A stretch of DNA of 64,000 bases from Macrophomina tecta (taxonomy: Eukaryota > Ascomycota > Dothideomycetes > Botryosphaeriales > Botryosphaeriaceae), in contig JAKSGN010000012.1 of assembly GCA_024180945.1 (NCBI GenBank), forward strand, positions 124,001 to 188,000, written 5' to 3'. How positions within the stretch are numbered: position 1 is the stretch's first letter; the number at the start of each line of letters is the position of its first letter. Below the pieces are notes generated by a model, which made no database searches, was not told the DNA's origin, and saw only the letters and a list, made by a program, of their open reading frames with translations. The position numbers and the translations under genes are program-made. Positions 52,871 to 63,050 of the stretch are shown here, piece after piece.

Positions 52871-53115
52871 TTCTGGGTGTATCAGCTTTATATTACGGGT
52901 ACTGCAAGTACATATGGATCATTGGGAGAAGCAGCATACCGTCAGAGTGTCAAGTCCGTGGCTTGAGTTGACTGATAGACGGATAAGAATCAACGGCCGA
53001 GGTCTCGATCTGCAGAGCGGAAGATATCGGGCCGATACGCGTTCCTCGTCGCGTCATTCCGCCCTGCCGCGCCCAACACAGGCGCCTTCTCCAGTGTCTC
53101 TTCTCCAGCTCGGTG
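52871..53115. other. Region between the ankyrin and chromodomain genes
   Basis: Divergent promoter region, about 245 bp, for the two genes. No TATA box was identified with confidence. Confidence 0.35.
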
Positions 53116-53959
53116 ATGGCGCGCCTGGTCACCCCCCGCCCCTAGCGCCCGCAAACGCGCCAGCAATGGCACCGCGCGCTCCGATAAGACCCACAAGCGG
53201 CAGCGTCGGTCCGCTCCCGCTATCGCCACCAGCAGGACGGGCTCTCCAGCTACCACCCAATGGCCGGCGAAGCGCATCCTTGACGAGAATGGTACGCAGT
53301 ACCTGTTCGAACGGCGCGGAACCGACCCTGCAACGCGCAAGCCGTGGCCTGCGACGTGGGAGCCCAAGGCCTTCGCCAGCGCCGCACTTGTGGCCGGCTG
53401 GCTTGCAGAGAAGGAGTGGCCGGCGCGGTGCATCCTGGACGAAAAGGACGGACGGTATCTGGTTCAATGGGAGGGCAATAGGTACGCGGATAGCTGGGAG
53501 CCAAATGATTACGTGGGTGTTGGGCTTGTTCAGGCTTGGGAGGAAGAAAAGAGGAAGAAGGAACGAGAGACGTGAGCGTGGAATTCTGTCGATTTACCTG
53601 TCGTATGCTGACTTTGTTGGAGCAGCGCTCATTTAGCCAACACGTCCGTCACTCCTCCACTCGATGTGCGAAACGATGAGGGAAACGCGAGCGGGACGAA
53701 AGCCACAAGGGAAACACGGGACAACAGCAAGCTAGGGGATAACAGCAAGCAGAGCACAACAACAAGCAAGAGGACGCTCCGGCAGCCGCCGAGGACGAGC
53801 AGCAGAAGGGTGTGGTCAGCAGCGAAAAGGAGCCACGAGACGATGCTCCGGAGGGCACAAGACGGCAAAAGTAAGAAGGTTGCAGAAGTAAGGACTACCG
53901 GCAGGTCGCAAGCTGCACAGGGAACTTTTGTAGCGGCTATTTCAAACAGAGCAGTCTAA
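53116..53959 (+). CDS. Tandem-chromodomain protein, two exons, possible frameshift
   Basis: The ATG at 53116 begins MARL, as does the paralogue at 60888, but its frame stops after nine codons. From about 53140 another frame is open and encodes two chromodomain-like units in tandem: WPAKRILDENGTQYLFERRG with TWEPK, then WPARCILDEKDGRYLVQWEG with SWEPND. A one-base loss in the C-run at 53131-53144 (or an undetected intron) explains the shift. A 54-nt intron (53572-53625: GTGAGC...TGCTGAC...GCAG) joins in phase to exon 2, a basic Ser/Thr/Lys-rich tail ending at TAA 53959. Likely a nuclear chromatin reader. Tandem chromodomains with a 'DPAT.K.W..TWEPK' signature are a fungal lineage-specific type. 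Confidence 0.65.
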
Positions 53960-54312
53960 ACCAGCCTCCAGGAACATGTAATAAAATCTAGGAAGCGGCA
54001 GAGGCGACGGCAGAGGCGAGGGCGGAGGTGATCCGCCGGCGGTTAAGGCTGATTCGTCCGAGTTGAAAGCGGAAAAGAACGGAATGTAAGATGGCGAGCC
54101 GTACAGACGCGTGAGGTGAGACTGCTGTCTGCTTACGTAGCTCGCTTGGTCGGCTAGCATATTTGAGGGATTTGGCTGGGAGGGGCATGTTGATGATCAT
54201 GTATGCAGGCTATGCGCGGCTCTGCACGATGAGCTGCACGATGAGCGGCATGGGGGAGGGAGGCGACGAGCGGGGCGATGTTTGCGGGGGACGGCGGAAA
54301 CCCTGAAAATTG
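53960..54312. other. No gene recognised
   Basis: Purine-rich, GGC-repeat-like 54000-54050 has only shadow ORFs. Confidence 0.4.
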
Positions 54313-54567
54313 TCAAGGCAGCAGTGACCATCCTAACCCAAAGCACGGCCCATGCTTGTCTAATTGACTAACCTCATCTTTGCTCCACGGTTCTCGTTTT
54401 CTTTCTCTGAACCTTCCAATTTTTTTTTTTCTTGCTCCAAACCCCACTTTCTGCTCTACGACCCTCATCTTCTTGCCCAATCCGTCATTTTCTCGCCCCA
54501 AATCCTCATTTTCTTGCCTTAAATCCTTATTTTCTTGCACCAAATCCTCACTTTTCTGCGCCATCAT
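54313..54567 (-). CDS. Small coiled-coil ORF built from 21-bp repeats
   Basis: 84 codons on the minus strand. Residues 5-40 are heptads SEDLVQE-NKDLRQE-NEDLGRE-NDGLGKK produced by about four 21-bp tandem units (54455-54560, plus-strand consensus AAATCCTCATTTTCTTGCACC). Leu at the same position in every heptad gives a short leucine-zipper-like coiled coil. The rest is basic. It may be a fragment of a larger gene; expression is uncertain. Confidence 0.35.
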   Translation of the reverse strand: MMAQKSEDLVQENKDLRQENEDLGRENDGLGKKMRVVEQKVGFGARKKKIGRFRERKREPWSKDEVSQLDKHGPCFGLGWSLLP

Positions 54568-56320
54568 TTATCTGCATACGGATTGCGCCAGAACATTCTA
54601 GCAGCGGAATCAGAAAGTGAGGACGTAGAAAGATGACGGAAGGATGTATATATATGGCCTGCCGCCCCCTACCAGCGCAGAATGCACGTTGTCCTTTTGT
54701 CTACACATCGTCATTTCTGTTAATCCGCACCCCACATAAAAGATGACGGTCAAAGAATACCGATCAGAGAAGCAAAGAAGGATAAGAGAGGAGGGGTGAG
54801 AGTAAGTCCACCCTCCCTACCTCCATAGTACTGCTGCCTTCGGCTGCGGGTTGAGAGCCTGGCCCTTGATAGTGCCGTGCTTCGCATTGGCGAGGTGACC
54901 GGCAATGGGCGCAGATGTAGTGGCGACCGTGACCAACTATACGCGAATCGACCTTCGTCACCCACGAGACCCTGTCCATGTGGGTTGCCGCGAGATCTGA
55001 CCAAGCCCCGCTCTCCACCGCACTCGCGTGTTGCCGACGCTGGTGCCGATATTGTAGAGGGGCGTCTAGCTCTGCTTTGACGTCCTTGTTGGCATACTTC
55101 TTATGGAACGTTGGCGTCTCTCGCCAGGTTTCCGGTGGAGGCTCCAGCTGTGGTCGTCTCAAATTGCTAGTCTCCATCTGCATGGAGGCGATGCTCCCTT
55201 GCTCTGAGCGAGAGCGGCCGATCGCAGGCGGATGCTTTCAGGGTCGACTGCATCGCGTTCACTGTCTCGTACTGCGAGCAAGATCGCCCTCTCATTCCCG
55301 GGGACGTTCTCGTGGGCTGGCCCCCCTCTGAGTTCGATCGACGACCCGTCACTGCTGCCCCAGCCAGTCAAGCAAATAACGGCTATCCGGCAGTCTCCAG
55401 CCGCGTCAGTGCTGTTGACGTAGACGTTCGGGCTGGGTAACAGCGGTTTGCCGAGAGGCCAACTCGTTCCCAGCCGGCCCACGTCTGCGCTTCCGTGCGT
55501 CAGCATGGGCGGGCTGTAGCAGCGAGATGAACTTCTCGTCTGCTGGGCCCAATGGTGCGCTCTTCAGCGTCCAGCACAGTGCATTGGCGAGGGGCGTGAC
55601 AGTCGATCGGGGCCCGCAGCGTCTGCTGCTGGTGCCCACCGGCGCTGCAGTCGACTACCTGACCAACAGTCGCGATGAAGGTTGACAAACGGTACTCGCA
55701 CGACGCCTATGGGCGTTGAATTGCGATACGGTATAGCAGATGGTTGGCGGCTTTGACGAGATGAGAGAAGGTTTCATCGACGTGTCGGCCGCAGGACTGC
55801 AACGCCCGCTGCCTCCGCCCAGGTAATGCTATCGTCTAGATGTCCTTGAGGGAGTCTGGGATATGGAATCCGCTCAACGCCGGCCCCATCCAGCTGGCCA
55901 ATGTAGACGTGCCCTAAACGGGCGACAGAACAGCCTTGGCTCGCACCAGCTATGAAAATGCGGCGAGGCCGTATGAGAGCGGAATCTTAGGCTAACTTTG
56001 CTGCAAACGCTCGGGCCGAAATCTAGTCAACGACAAAGATACTTAGAGGCAGAGGCCCGGCGTTACACCAGGATGGTGTAACTACATCAACACACCATAA
56101 GCGTTTCCTCTTTGGGATGACGATAGCAATACACGCATTTCTTAGTTTTCAAACGCGTTTCTTCATGCGCCTCTCCAAGCCGGTTTACTCGCTGGGAAGT
56201 GAGGAGATATTCTGCTAATTCTATATAGTGATCTCAGTCCTTCCCCGGTATCTTTCTCAACACCATGCCGATTACCCTTTTGGGAAGCAAACAGCCAAAT
56301 ACTTACTTGTTTGTTTGGTA
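54568..56320. other. No gene recognised; unexplained minus-strand ORFs
   Basis: 54764-55183 (minus) contains HYICAHCRSPRQCEARHY, a possible zinc-binding patch, and 55159-55506 (minus) contains YVNSTDAAGDCRIAVICLTGW. Both look protein-like and lie in adjacent frames, suggesting one decayed gene of about 55690-54760, but no family is recognised. 55700-56320 has no coding signal. Confidence 0.35.
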
Positions 56321-56413
56321 ATAAACAAACAAAGCAAACAGAGGGGCCCTCGCCTACCAAAAAAAAGTAAGTAAAAGCCCCCATGTTTGCTTTGTTTGTT
56401 TATTGGCCACCCT
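56321..56413. repeat. Imperfect palindrome related to the one at 2064
   Basis: Left arm ATAAACAAACAAAGCAAACA (56321-56340) and right arm TGTTTGCTTTGTTTGTTTAT (56384-56403), then TGGCCACCCTG, matching the GACCACCCTG end of 2064-2152. The left end lacks the CAGGGTGG terminus. Confidence 0.6.
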
Positions 56414-56834
56414 GGTCGAGTACCCAACACAATGGGCAAAACTACTCAATTTGTTGGGAATTGCTCTGCATATCCTGTTACTCCGACTTTCCTTGGCTGA
56501 AGCACACCCGCATCAATTTTCCATCAGCCTTGATTCGTGCCATTAACCAGGGAGAAAATCAAAATGACTTTTGACTTCCGGTCCACCAAAGCCCGTCCGG
56601 TAACGCTGAGCCGTGCTCCTGGAAATGCGACCTACGTTGGCACATTAGAAAGAATTGTCCAGTCTGATACCGCTCCCCGGAGCAACTCCGTGAAAACTCC
56701 AGTTTTTCAATGAAGGCAATTTTGAACCAGAAGCACTCCATCCATAGAACTCCGACCGCCTTGTACCGGAACAACTGGTCAGACTAGGAAGCAGCAGAGG
56801 CTCAAGAGGACATTCACTGGAAATCAATCGTCTA
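56414..56834. other. Possible copia gag fragment
   Basis: The frame near 56600-56660 gives KCDLRWHIRKNCPV, resembling a retrotransposon CCHC zinc knuckle, followed by a stop. Weak evidence; otherwise this is the 3' flank of the zinc-ribbon gene. Confidence 0.25.
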
Positions 56835-57141
56835 TCAGTTCACCGGAGTGCCGCATGCGGGGCAGCACTTTCCAGGAATGACCCAGACGGTCTCTCCCTT
56901 TGCGACACAGGACGGGCATTTGCTGCCGGGAACCTAGTCGCCGTCAGCTGCCACTTTCCATATACATTGGGTATCATCAGATATATCTTACCGGAAGCAC
57001 GACAAGAGGCACTTCTGGGCGGGGCTCTTCAGGCTCAATGTCCGGGTGTTCCTTCCCGGGTATCAGAGCGGGGAGCTGCTCAATCCCCAGACGCTCCAGA
57101 ATCTTATAGCGGCGGATGTTGTTGAACTGATTGAAAGACAT
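56835..57141 (-). CDS. Small zinc-ribbon-like protein, 82 aa, two exons
   Basis: Minus strand: exon 1 57141-56992 (50 codons), intron 56991-56934 (58 nt, GTAAGA...GCTGACGG...CTAG), exon 2 56933-56835. The junction is in phase 0 (VVLP then VPGSKCPSC). The start ATG is MSFNQFNNIRRYKILERLG; a TATATATA at 57228-57235 lies about 90 bp upstream. Exon 2 carries CPSC then, 13 residues later, CCPAC, a pattern that could bind one zinc in a ribbon. Exon 1 is acidic/Pro-rich. No known family was recognised. It is compact, undamaged, has canonical splice sites and a TATA-like element, which supports it being a real gene. Confidence 0.65.
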
Positions 57142-58567
57142 TGTGTGATGCTGTGTGGTTGAGGATCTGTTGGACAGTGAGGAATTGAGGTTCACTGCTG
57201 CCTCATTGAATAGTGTTGAAGCGACAGTATATATACATGATAGTGGGGAGGGTACATGAGGTGATGATGGTGCCTTGGTGGTGTGATGCTAAAAGTATAA
57301 AACTGATGGCTAAAAGATACGAATGACGGCAATCCGTAATGGCAATGGTGGTGATGGTTGACAGGATCGAAGTCGGGAGGACGGCGGGACGGAGTGAGTT
57401 AAGAGGATTTAGCTGTGAGGGTGGAATGATGCCGATGAGGCCGTACAAGATATTTATATGCTACCTCGACCGCCAGTTTATCTTGTCTCTCGCAAACTTT
57501 CAGGAGCACCACGGCTCTGGTATCGTGAGCCACAGGCGCTAATTCTGTTGACTCTGTGAGAGCCTTGCTCACATTGAAGCTCCGTCTTGATGCCGGTTTC
57601 CGTCGGACAACATCTATGATGCATGGAGCGACCCGGACGTCGTACAATCCGTTCCGTGTCGAGCCGGCCATGTGAAAATCAATTAGCAGGCAGCGCGATC
57701 CGACATCGGCTGCCATGCCTGAGACTAAGAGGAGCTTAGGGACGGATTGAGCAATTGGAATCCTCGGACGACATCGGAGCCACAGAGGATCCTTGTCCCG
57801 CCTCTTCTTGGTATGTTTTGGGTGCTTGCAACGCTCGCGTGGACCGTGGCTCCTGGAAGGCGCGGGCCCAAAAGCAAGCGGCCGGGCCAGGGATCCCACA
57901 GGAGCTGAAGAGCCTCCGCTCTGGGCAGATTTCGGGCAGACAGATTGGCTGGTGATTGCGGGTGATACATTGGGCCAGGGAAAGGTCACTTGCTGTTGCT
58001 TTTTAGCTCACTTGTAATCCCAAGCATATTACGGTTGGTACATGGCGCCCGATCGACATCTGTGGAAGCAACCTCGAAATATGTGACTGCAGCACTGGGG
58101 CTTGGGCGACTCAGCACACCGTTCGCGGACGGTGGTGTGGTACGGATCAGCCCTGGCTGATTCGGAGATTTACTGACGCCGGCGGTCGTCGCCTGTACAC
58201 ACGCATCTTCAGTTAAGGACAAACTTACCGGTCGCCTTATCCTGAGGCAGGCGCTAGCGTCTAATTCGCGCGTGTTTTAGGTTGGAAATGGCTAAATCCA
58301 GCGTTTGTATTCTCACGGCGATTGAGCGGACGCAAATCTGGCTTGACATGATCCATCGCATGCAGCGAGCCAAAGTAGCCCTACTGGTAGCGCCAGATCA
58401 GCGGTTACGCAACAAGCAATAACGGCAGCTAGGTTCTGCTTCTCACGGCATTTGGCCCTTTGTTGATCAGGAACGGCTCTGCTGTGAGGCGGCTAGAGGT
58501 GGTGGGTGGTGGGTGGCTGGTGGCTGGCAAGGTGGCTTGGCAAGGGCGAGCGGTCTCTGGCTAAGTA
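57142..58567. other. No gene recognised with confidence
   Basis: A 196-codon minus-strand ORF (57989-57399) overlaps plus-strand ORFs 57755-58017 and has no domain; it may be real but cannot be supported. The rest has no features besides a short TGGTGGGTGGTGGG repeat near 58500. Confidence 0.4.
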
Positions 58568-60741
58568 ACGTACATACTTCCCCGCATCTTGACCATCCCT
58601 GCATCTTGACCACTCATCAAAAATCAAACGCCTGATTTTAAAACGGTCTTACTCCACAACACATCAATCAATTTATACAAAGGTTTGCAGCCTTATAGAA
58701 TAGAATCTTGGGAAGTTATTCATTAATTTTTTTAGTCTAAAAATCGCCGTGGAGGAGCAATTTTGCGCCCGGTCCTCGAAACTCTCAAAACCTGCCCACC
58801 CTGATTTGACCCACTGCGACCTGATCCACAAGCCTCTGCAGACGTATTTGCTGCCGTAGGCCATTCTCTGAAGCCTCTTTCTGCTTCTCAGTTGCCTTTT
58901 CAGGCGCCTTCGCCTGTTCCTGGATTGCGATTTTGCGCCTTTTTGCAGCTGGTTTTCCCAGATCTTCTTCGCCCCGCTTTTTCCGGCCCTCTCGCTCAGC
59001 AGCTAATTGAGCCTTCTTTTCCAGCTGAACTTGTCTCAAAAGAAGACTGGCAGCTTTACGCTCTTCCCTCTGTTTTGCAAGCTGTTCGCGCTCCGCAATT
59101 TTGGCTTGCTTCTTTACCTCTCTTTCCCGTGACTTTTCCGCCTTTTCCTGTGCTCTTGCCCCCTTCTCTCGCGCCTGCTGCATCCTCCTTTCCTCTGCGA
59201 GAGACTTTTGCAGTCGCTTCTCAATCTCAGCCTCTTCCGCTCGCTGTCTGACTGCTGCAATCTTCGCTGGTGAAAAGAATTGCGCTTCTCCAGGCCGTTC
59301 TTTATCGAAAATCCCCATACCTTTCCCACTTTTCCGCTTTTTCTTTTTTTCCACAAGCGCTGCACGCAAACCAGTATTCTCATGCTGGAGGATTCCATTC
59401 TGAATTGCGAGCTTCCCACACGCTCGGATAATTTCTTCCATTTTAGCTGTGTGCACAGCTTGTTCCTTGTGGATTTCTTTGGCCAGCCGACGGACTCCTC
59501 TCACAGACCCCGGTGTCTTCCTCTTCAAATCATTGTCGCTACTTTCCGGAGACGGAGTCTTTGCCTTTATCGACTTTAGGACCCTTTCGGGCTCCAGAGG
59601 GAAGATTCCAGGACTAGAAAATGCCGATTTGATGTTCGAAACGGTGACCGAGCGCTCCCAGGCCGCTGCAAAAAGTCGCCAGAAGCTTCGTTTTGTTAGG
59701 CGAGAGAATCCACGGCTCGATTAAATTAACTGATCGATCTCCTGTGAGTATGCATGCGCAAGAGGCGAGAAAATGCCAACGTCAAGTGGCTGCAGGCGGT
59801 GGGTCGAATGCGGAGGTAAAACCGCCAGTAGAATCCCGTTCTTGTCGCAATAGTTAATAAACCGGAGGTTTACGTGACTCGAATGACTATCGACGAGTAA
59901 GAGACGCCTTGGGTTGCCCGCTTTCTCCTTTGTATGCCGGTCAAATATCTCGAGCCATTTTATCCCAAGATCCTCGTTTTTCCATCCTTTTTCTGAAGTT
60001 GCGAAGTACGCATGGTCAGATGAGTGATCAAAATCCTCTAACCAAGTGTCTTGAAGATCTTCAGAGGTTCCCTGGTAAATAAGGGCTGGTGGAATGGCCG
60101 TTCCGTCTGCGCAGATGCAGGCAAGGAGAGAGATGAAATCTCGGCTCCCGTCTTGACTTGCACCGATGATTTTTTTTGCTCTTGAGTTGTGCGATCCCGA
60201 CGATGCGCTTCGTGGAATGGCAGAGGCCGAGAAGAAAGCCTTTCTCATCGAAATTGTGGATGTTGTGCGACTTTATGTGGTATTTCTCCACCTCCTACTT
60301 CAACTTTTAAACGGTGAGTAATAGGGTATGATAAAAGGCTTCGGGACCTCACATTGGCGTAGAAGTGCTTAAAATAAGCAGAATTATCAGCGCCTTGACG
60401 CGTCTGGTCGATTGCGCGAAGATAGAGGCTTTTAATCTTGTTTTGGTGCCGCTTGCAGAATTTAGCCACCCAGTTTTTCCCAGGCTGTTTTTTCACAATC
60501 TCAAATACGAGGTTCCGCAAGAATTGAGGTGTAGGGGGAAGGCCACGGTCTGAAAGAGCATTTACATGCTCTACGAGAACCCTTTCTTGCTCAATTGTAA
60601 GCAGTATATGGGATTCGGAGTATGCGAGCTCTGGCTTTGAAATGCCTTTATGCCTGCGCTAGAGGGTTTTGCGATCGATTTTGCACCATGTTGAAGATGG
60701 TGGATGAGGAGGCGGTGAAGGTGGTCAAGATGCGGGGAAGT
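58568..60741 (-). mobile_element. Pogo/Tigger-type element, copy 2
   Basis: The left terminus ACGTACATACTTCCCCGCAT follows TA (58566-58567) and holds two GCATCTTGACCA sub-repeats. The right side carries the complement GGTCAAGATGCGGGGAAGT at 60723-60741 but then diverges before the expected last ~10 bases, so the right end is damaged. Transposase on the minus strand. Confidence 0.82.
58785..60660 (-). pseudogene. Pogo/Tigger-type transposase, lightly damaged
   Basis: From about 60660: LLTIEQERVLVEHVNALSDR (CENP-B-type HTH), NWVAKFCKRHQNKIKSLYLR, a ~50-nt intron near 60300-60350, NIHNFDEKGFLLGL (first Asp), DGSREFISLLACICADG, RRLLLVDSHSSHVNLRFIN (second Asp), PPHSTHRLQPLDVGIFSPL. After TAA at about 59720 (Gln in the other copy) the same frame continues to a long charged coiled-coil C-terminus (EKRLQKSLAEERRMQQAREK). 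Damage: a TAG near 60650, a shift in an A-run at about 60170, and the TAA. Better preserved than the copy at 2.7-4.3 kb. Confidence 0.88.
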
Positions 60742-60887
60742 CCGTCAAGGGCGATCGCGACACGAGGCGACGCGTTTCCCTCTCAACCCACAGCATCTTC
60801 TTTCTCTCTTGGCCAACAGCAATTGGCTCTGCCTTACCTACACGCTATTCGCACCGCCCTTCCACCGCTGCTACGTGCGTCTGCCCA

Positions 60888-61325
60888 ATGGCGCGTCTCC
60901 GCAACCCGCCACCGCCAACCGCTGGCGCAAAGAAACGCCCTGCTGCCACCGCAGTCGCGCCTCGGAAGAAAGTGCCCAAAACGCCGTCAACCATCGCAGT
61001 ATCAACAACGTCACTCTGGCGCGCCCGCGGTATCCTGGAGGAGAGCGCGCGCCACTACCGCATCGACTGGGAGGGCGTGGACCCCGCCACAGGCAAGCGC
61101 TGGGCACCAACGTGGGAGCCCAAGCGCAATGCCAACGCTGCCCTCATCCAGCACTGGAAGCAGAAGCTGAAGCTGAAAAACAAGAAGAGGGGGGACACGC
61201 GCGAGTATAGCAGTGTAGAGGAGGCAGGAAACGTAGAAGGTAACGATAACGAGGAGGACAACGTAGACGTCTTTCCGGCGAATGGCATTATTAACGAGCG
61301 CAAGCAGCAGTATCTCGTTACGTAA
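60888..61325 (+). CDS. Chromodomain protein, paralogue of the 53 kb gene, truncated by RIP-like stops
   Basis: 145 codons from 60888 (MARLRNPPPPTAGAKKRP). A basic Pro/Lys-rich N-terminus is followed by WRARGILEESARHYRIDWEG, DPATGKRWAPTWEPKRNANA, a chromodomain of the same type as at 53 kb (first unit), then an acidic tail. The TAA at 61323 looks like a CAA-type change: the same frame stays protein-like for another ~60 codons (KLKEAKKLEKYKKLATYI) with TAG/TAA only at Gln-like positions. The truncation therefore coincides with the edge of the AT-rich block. Product uncertain: either this short form or a pseudogene. Confidence 0.7.
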   Translation: MARLRNPPPPTAGAKKRPAATAVAPRKKVPKTPSTIAVSTTSLWRARGILEESARHYRIDWEGVDPATGKRWAPTWEPKRNANAALIQHWKQKLKLKNKKRGDTREYSSVEEAGNVEGNDNEEDNVDVFPANGIINERKQQYLVT

Positions 61326-62102
61326 GAGAACGAGAAGAAGACCGGTAAGGTATTTAAGAATTCGTAGGTCTCGAAAGGGTCCGTATCGGAGGACTTAGTC
61401 GAGGTGTAGAATAAGCTAAAGGAGGCTAAGAAGTTAGAGAAGTATAAGAAACTAGCCACGTATATTCTTTCTTAACGCGCTGCTTCTACCGTTACTAATA
61501 TTAATCTATTCCTAGTAGTAGTGCCGCTGTGTAAGCCGCGATCGCTAAGGTTACCGAAGACGCAGCCGAAGGAGATAATAATCTTTTATAGAATAGCGAA
61601 GTAGAAGATAATAGTAGTTCCGTCGAAAGAGATAAGAACGATACTAGAGGAGGCGGGTCCGATAGAGGCATCGGAGCTAACGAGAATATAGTAGAGGAGG
61701 CAAGGCTACTAAAAAAATTAAAAATAATTAAGGCTAGTAATAAGAAGAAGAAGAAGAAGAAGAAGAAGAAAAAAAAAAGCGCTATTTAACACTCTACATT
61801 AACTCTAAACTCTAAATTTATTCTATATTAGTAGATATATTTTCTTTTCTCTTTTGCAGCGCTTGCCGTCATAGATCTTTCGAGCTAAAAATAAAATAGC
61901 CGCAATACCACCGCTAGAATATATACCCTAGGCGAGACTAGTTAGACACGCCTTCTATGCTATAAAGAGAGACGCTATTTCTTATACTTAATTCTATTCG
62001 TACTTAGGCACGTAAAATATAAATAGCTTTCTATAGGATTTTAAGGGAGAAGAGAGTAGTAAGATTAGAAATAGTCTATTCTACCTACCTTTATAAGAAT
62101 AG

Positions 62103-62138
<36 letters not shown>

Positions 62139-63050
62139 TTAAATATTAATAAGTAAGCTTATATAAGCATAGCTTATTAATATATTACCTTAGGTATTAG
62201 AATACTATCTAAGGTATATAATGAATATACCTAGGAGTTATAGCGATGGCAAACTATGGTGGTAAACCATAGTGGTAAACTGAGGTGGTAAAATTTGCCA
62301 CCACACCTCACTGACTAATAACTAAACGGGTATAGCCCCTACTAAAATTCCTTTTATATACTTTAAAAGTTCGATCATTTTCCGTTATTACGATATAAAA
62401 ATTATATAAAACGGATAAGGATTGGGGCTAGAATCTTCTTTCTTATAAATCACCCTTGTTGGATTTCTAATACAGTGTATCTAGAAGAATCTACTTATAT
62501 AAAGAATAAGTGTATATAAAGAACTCTAGATAGTACTACAGTTCCGCTCTTTAAGACGCGCAATACTAAAAAACTAAATATAAAAGCTTTATTCTATCTT
62601 TACCTCCCCTCTTATTCTTCTTTATTAAACCTCCTACCAACTTCTCTCTTAGAGAATTATCTCCTTCCGACTGCTTACTAGGCTCTATTATTTATAATAT
62701 AGCTTAGTAATCCTCCACTCAAGCCTCAGCACTTTACAGTCTATACTCTATATAACTAACATATTATCTATATATAGCATAATGTTCGTAGCCTATAGGG
62801 CTTCTATATTAATGGCCGCCCACGCGAGTTCTTCTACTACACCTCGGATCTCCGCATTAAATATCTCCGCCTTATACAGGCTTCCGCTTTAGGCATACAG
62901 TACTAGGACAAAAGTTCTAGGCCGGCTCGACACGGGCTACCTGCCCACCCACCAAACAACACAGCATGAGTCGACACAACAGGTCTAGAGTCGCTATATA
63001 TACTTACCTTACTTAGAATTAGCTTAAGAAAATAATGGTGTTACTTATTT
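61326..63050. other. AT-rich RIP-like block
   Basis: Abrupt change from GC-rich coding to TA-rich DNA, with TAG/TAA in every frame and long runs of TAGTAG, AAG and TATA. Includes AAG repeats (about 61741-61775) and TAG repeats (62101-62141). Short (TGGTGGTAAAC) units at 62245-62300 are the only non-simple structure. No gene survives. Confidence 0.75.
62101..62141. repeat. (TAG)n microsatellite
   Basis: Twelve or so consecutive TAG/AGT units inside the AT-rich block. Confidence 0.9.

Noticed and set aside
57399..57989. 196-codon minus-strand ORF
   Set aside because: No domain, no intron logic and overlapping plus-strand ORFs; could be real but not supportable from sequence alone.
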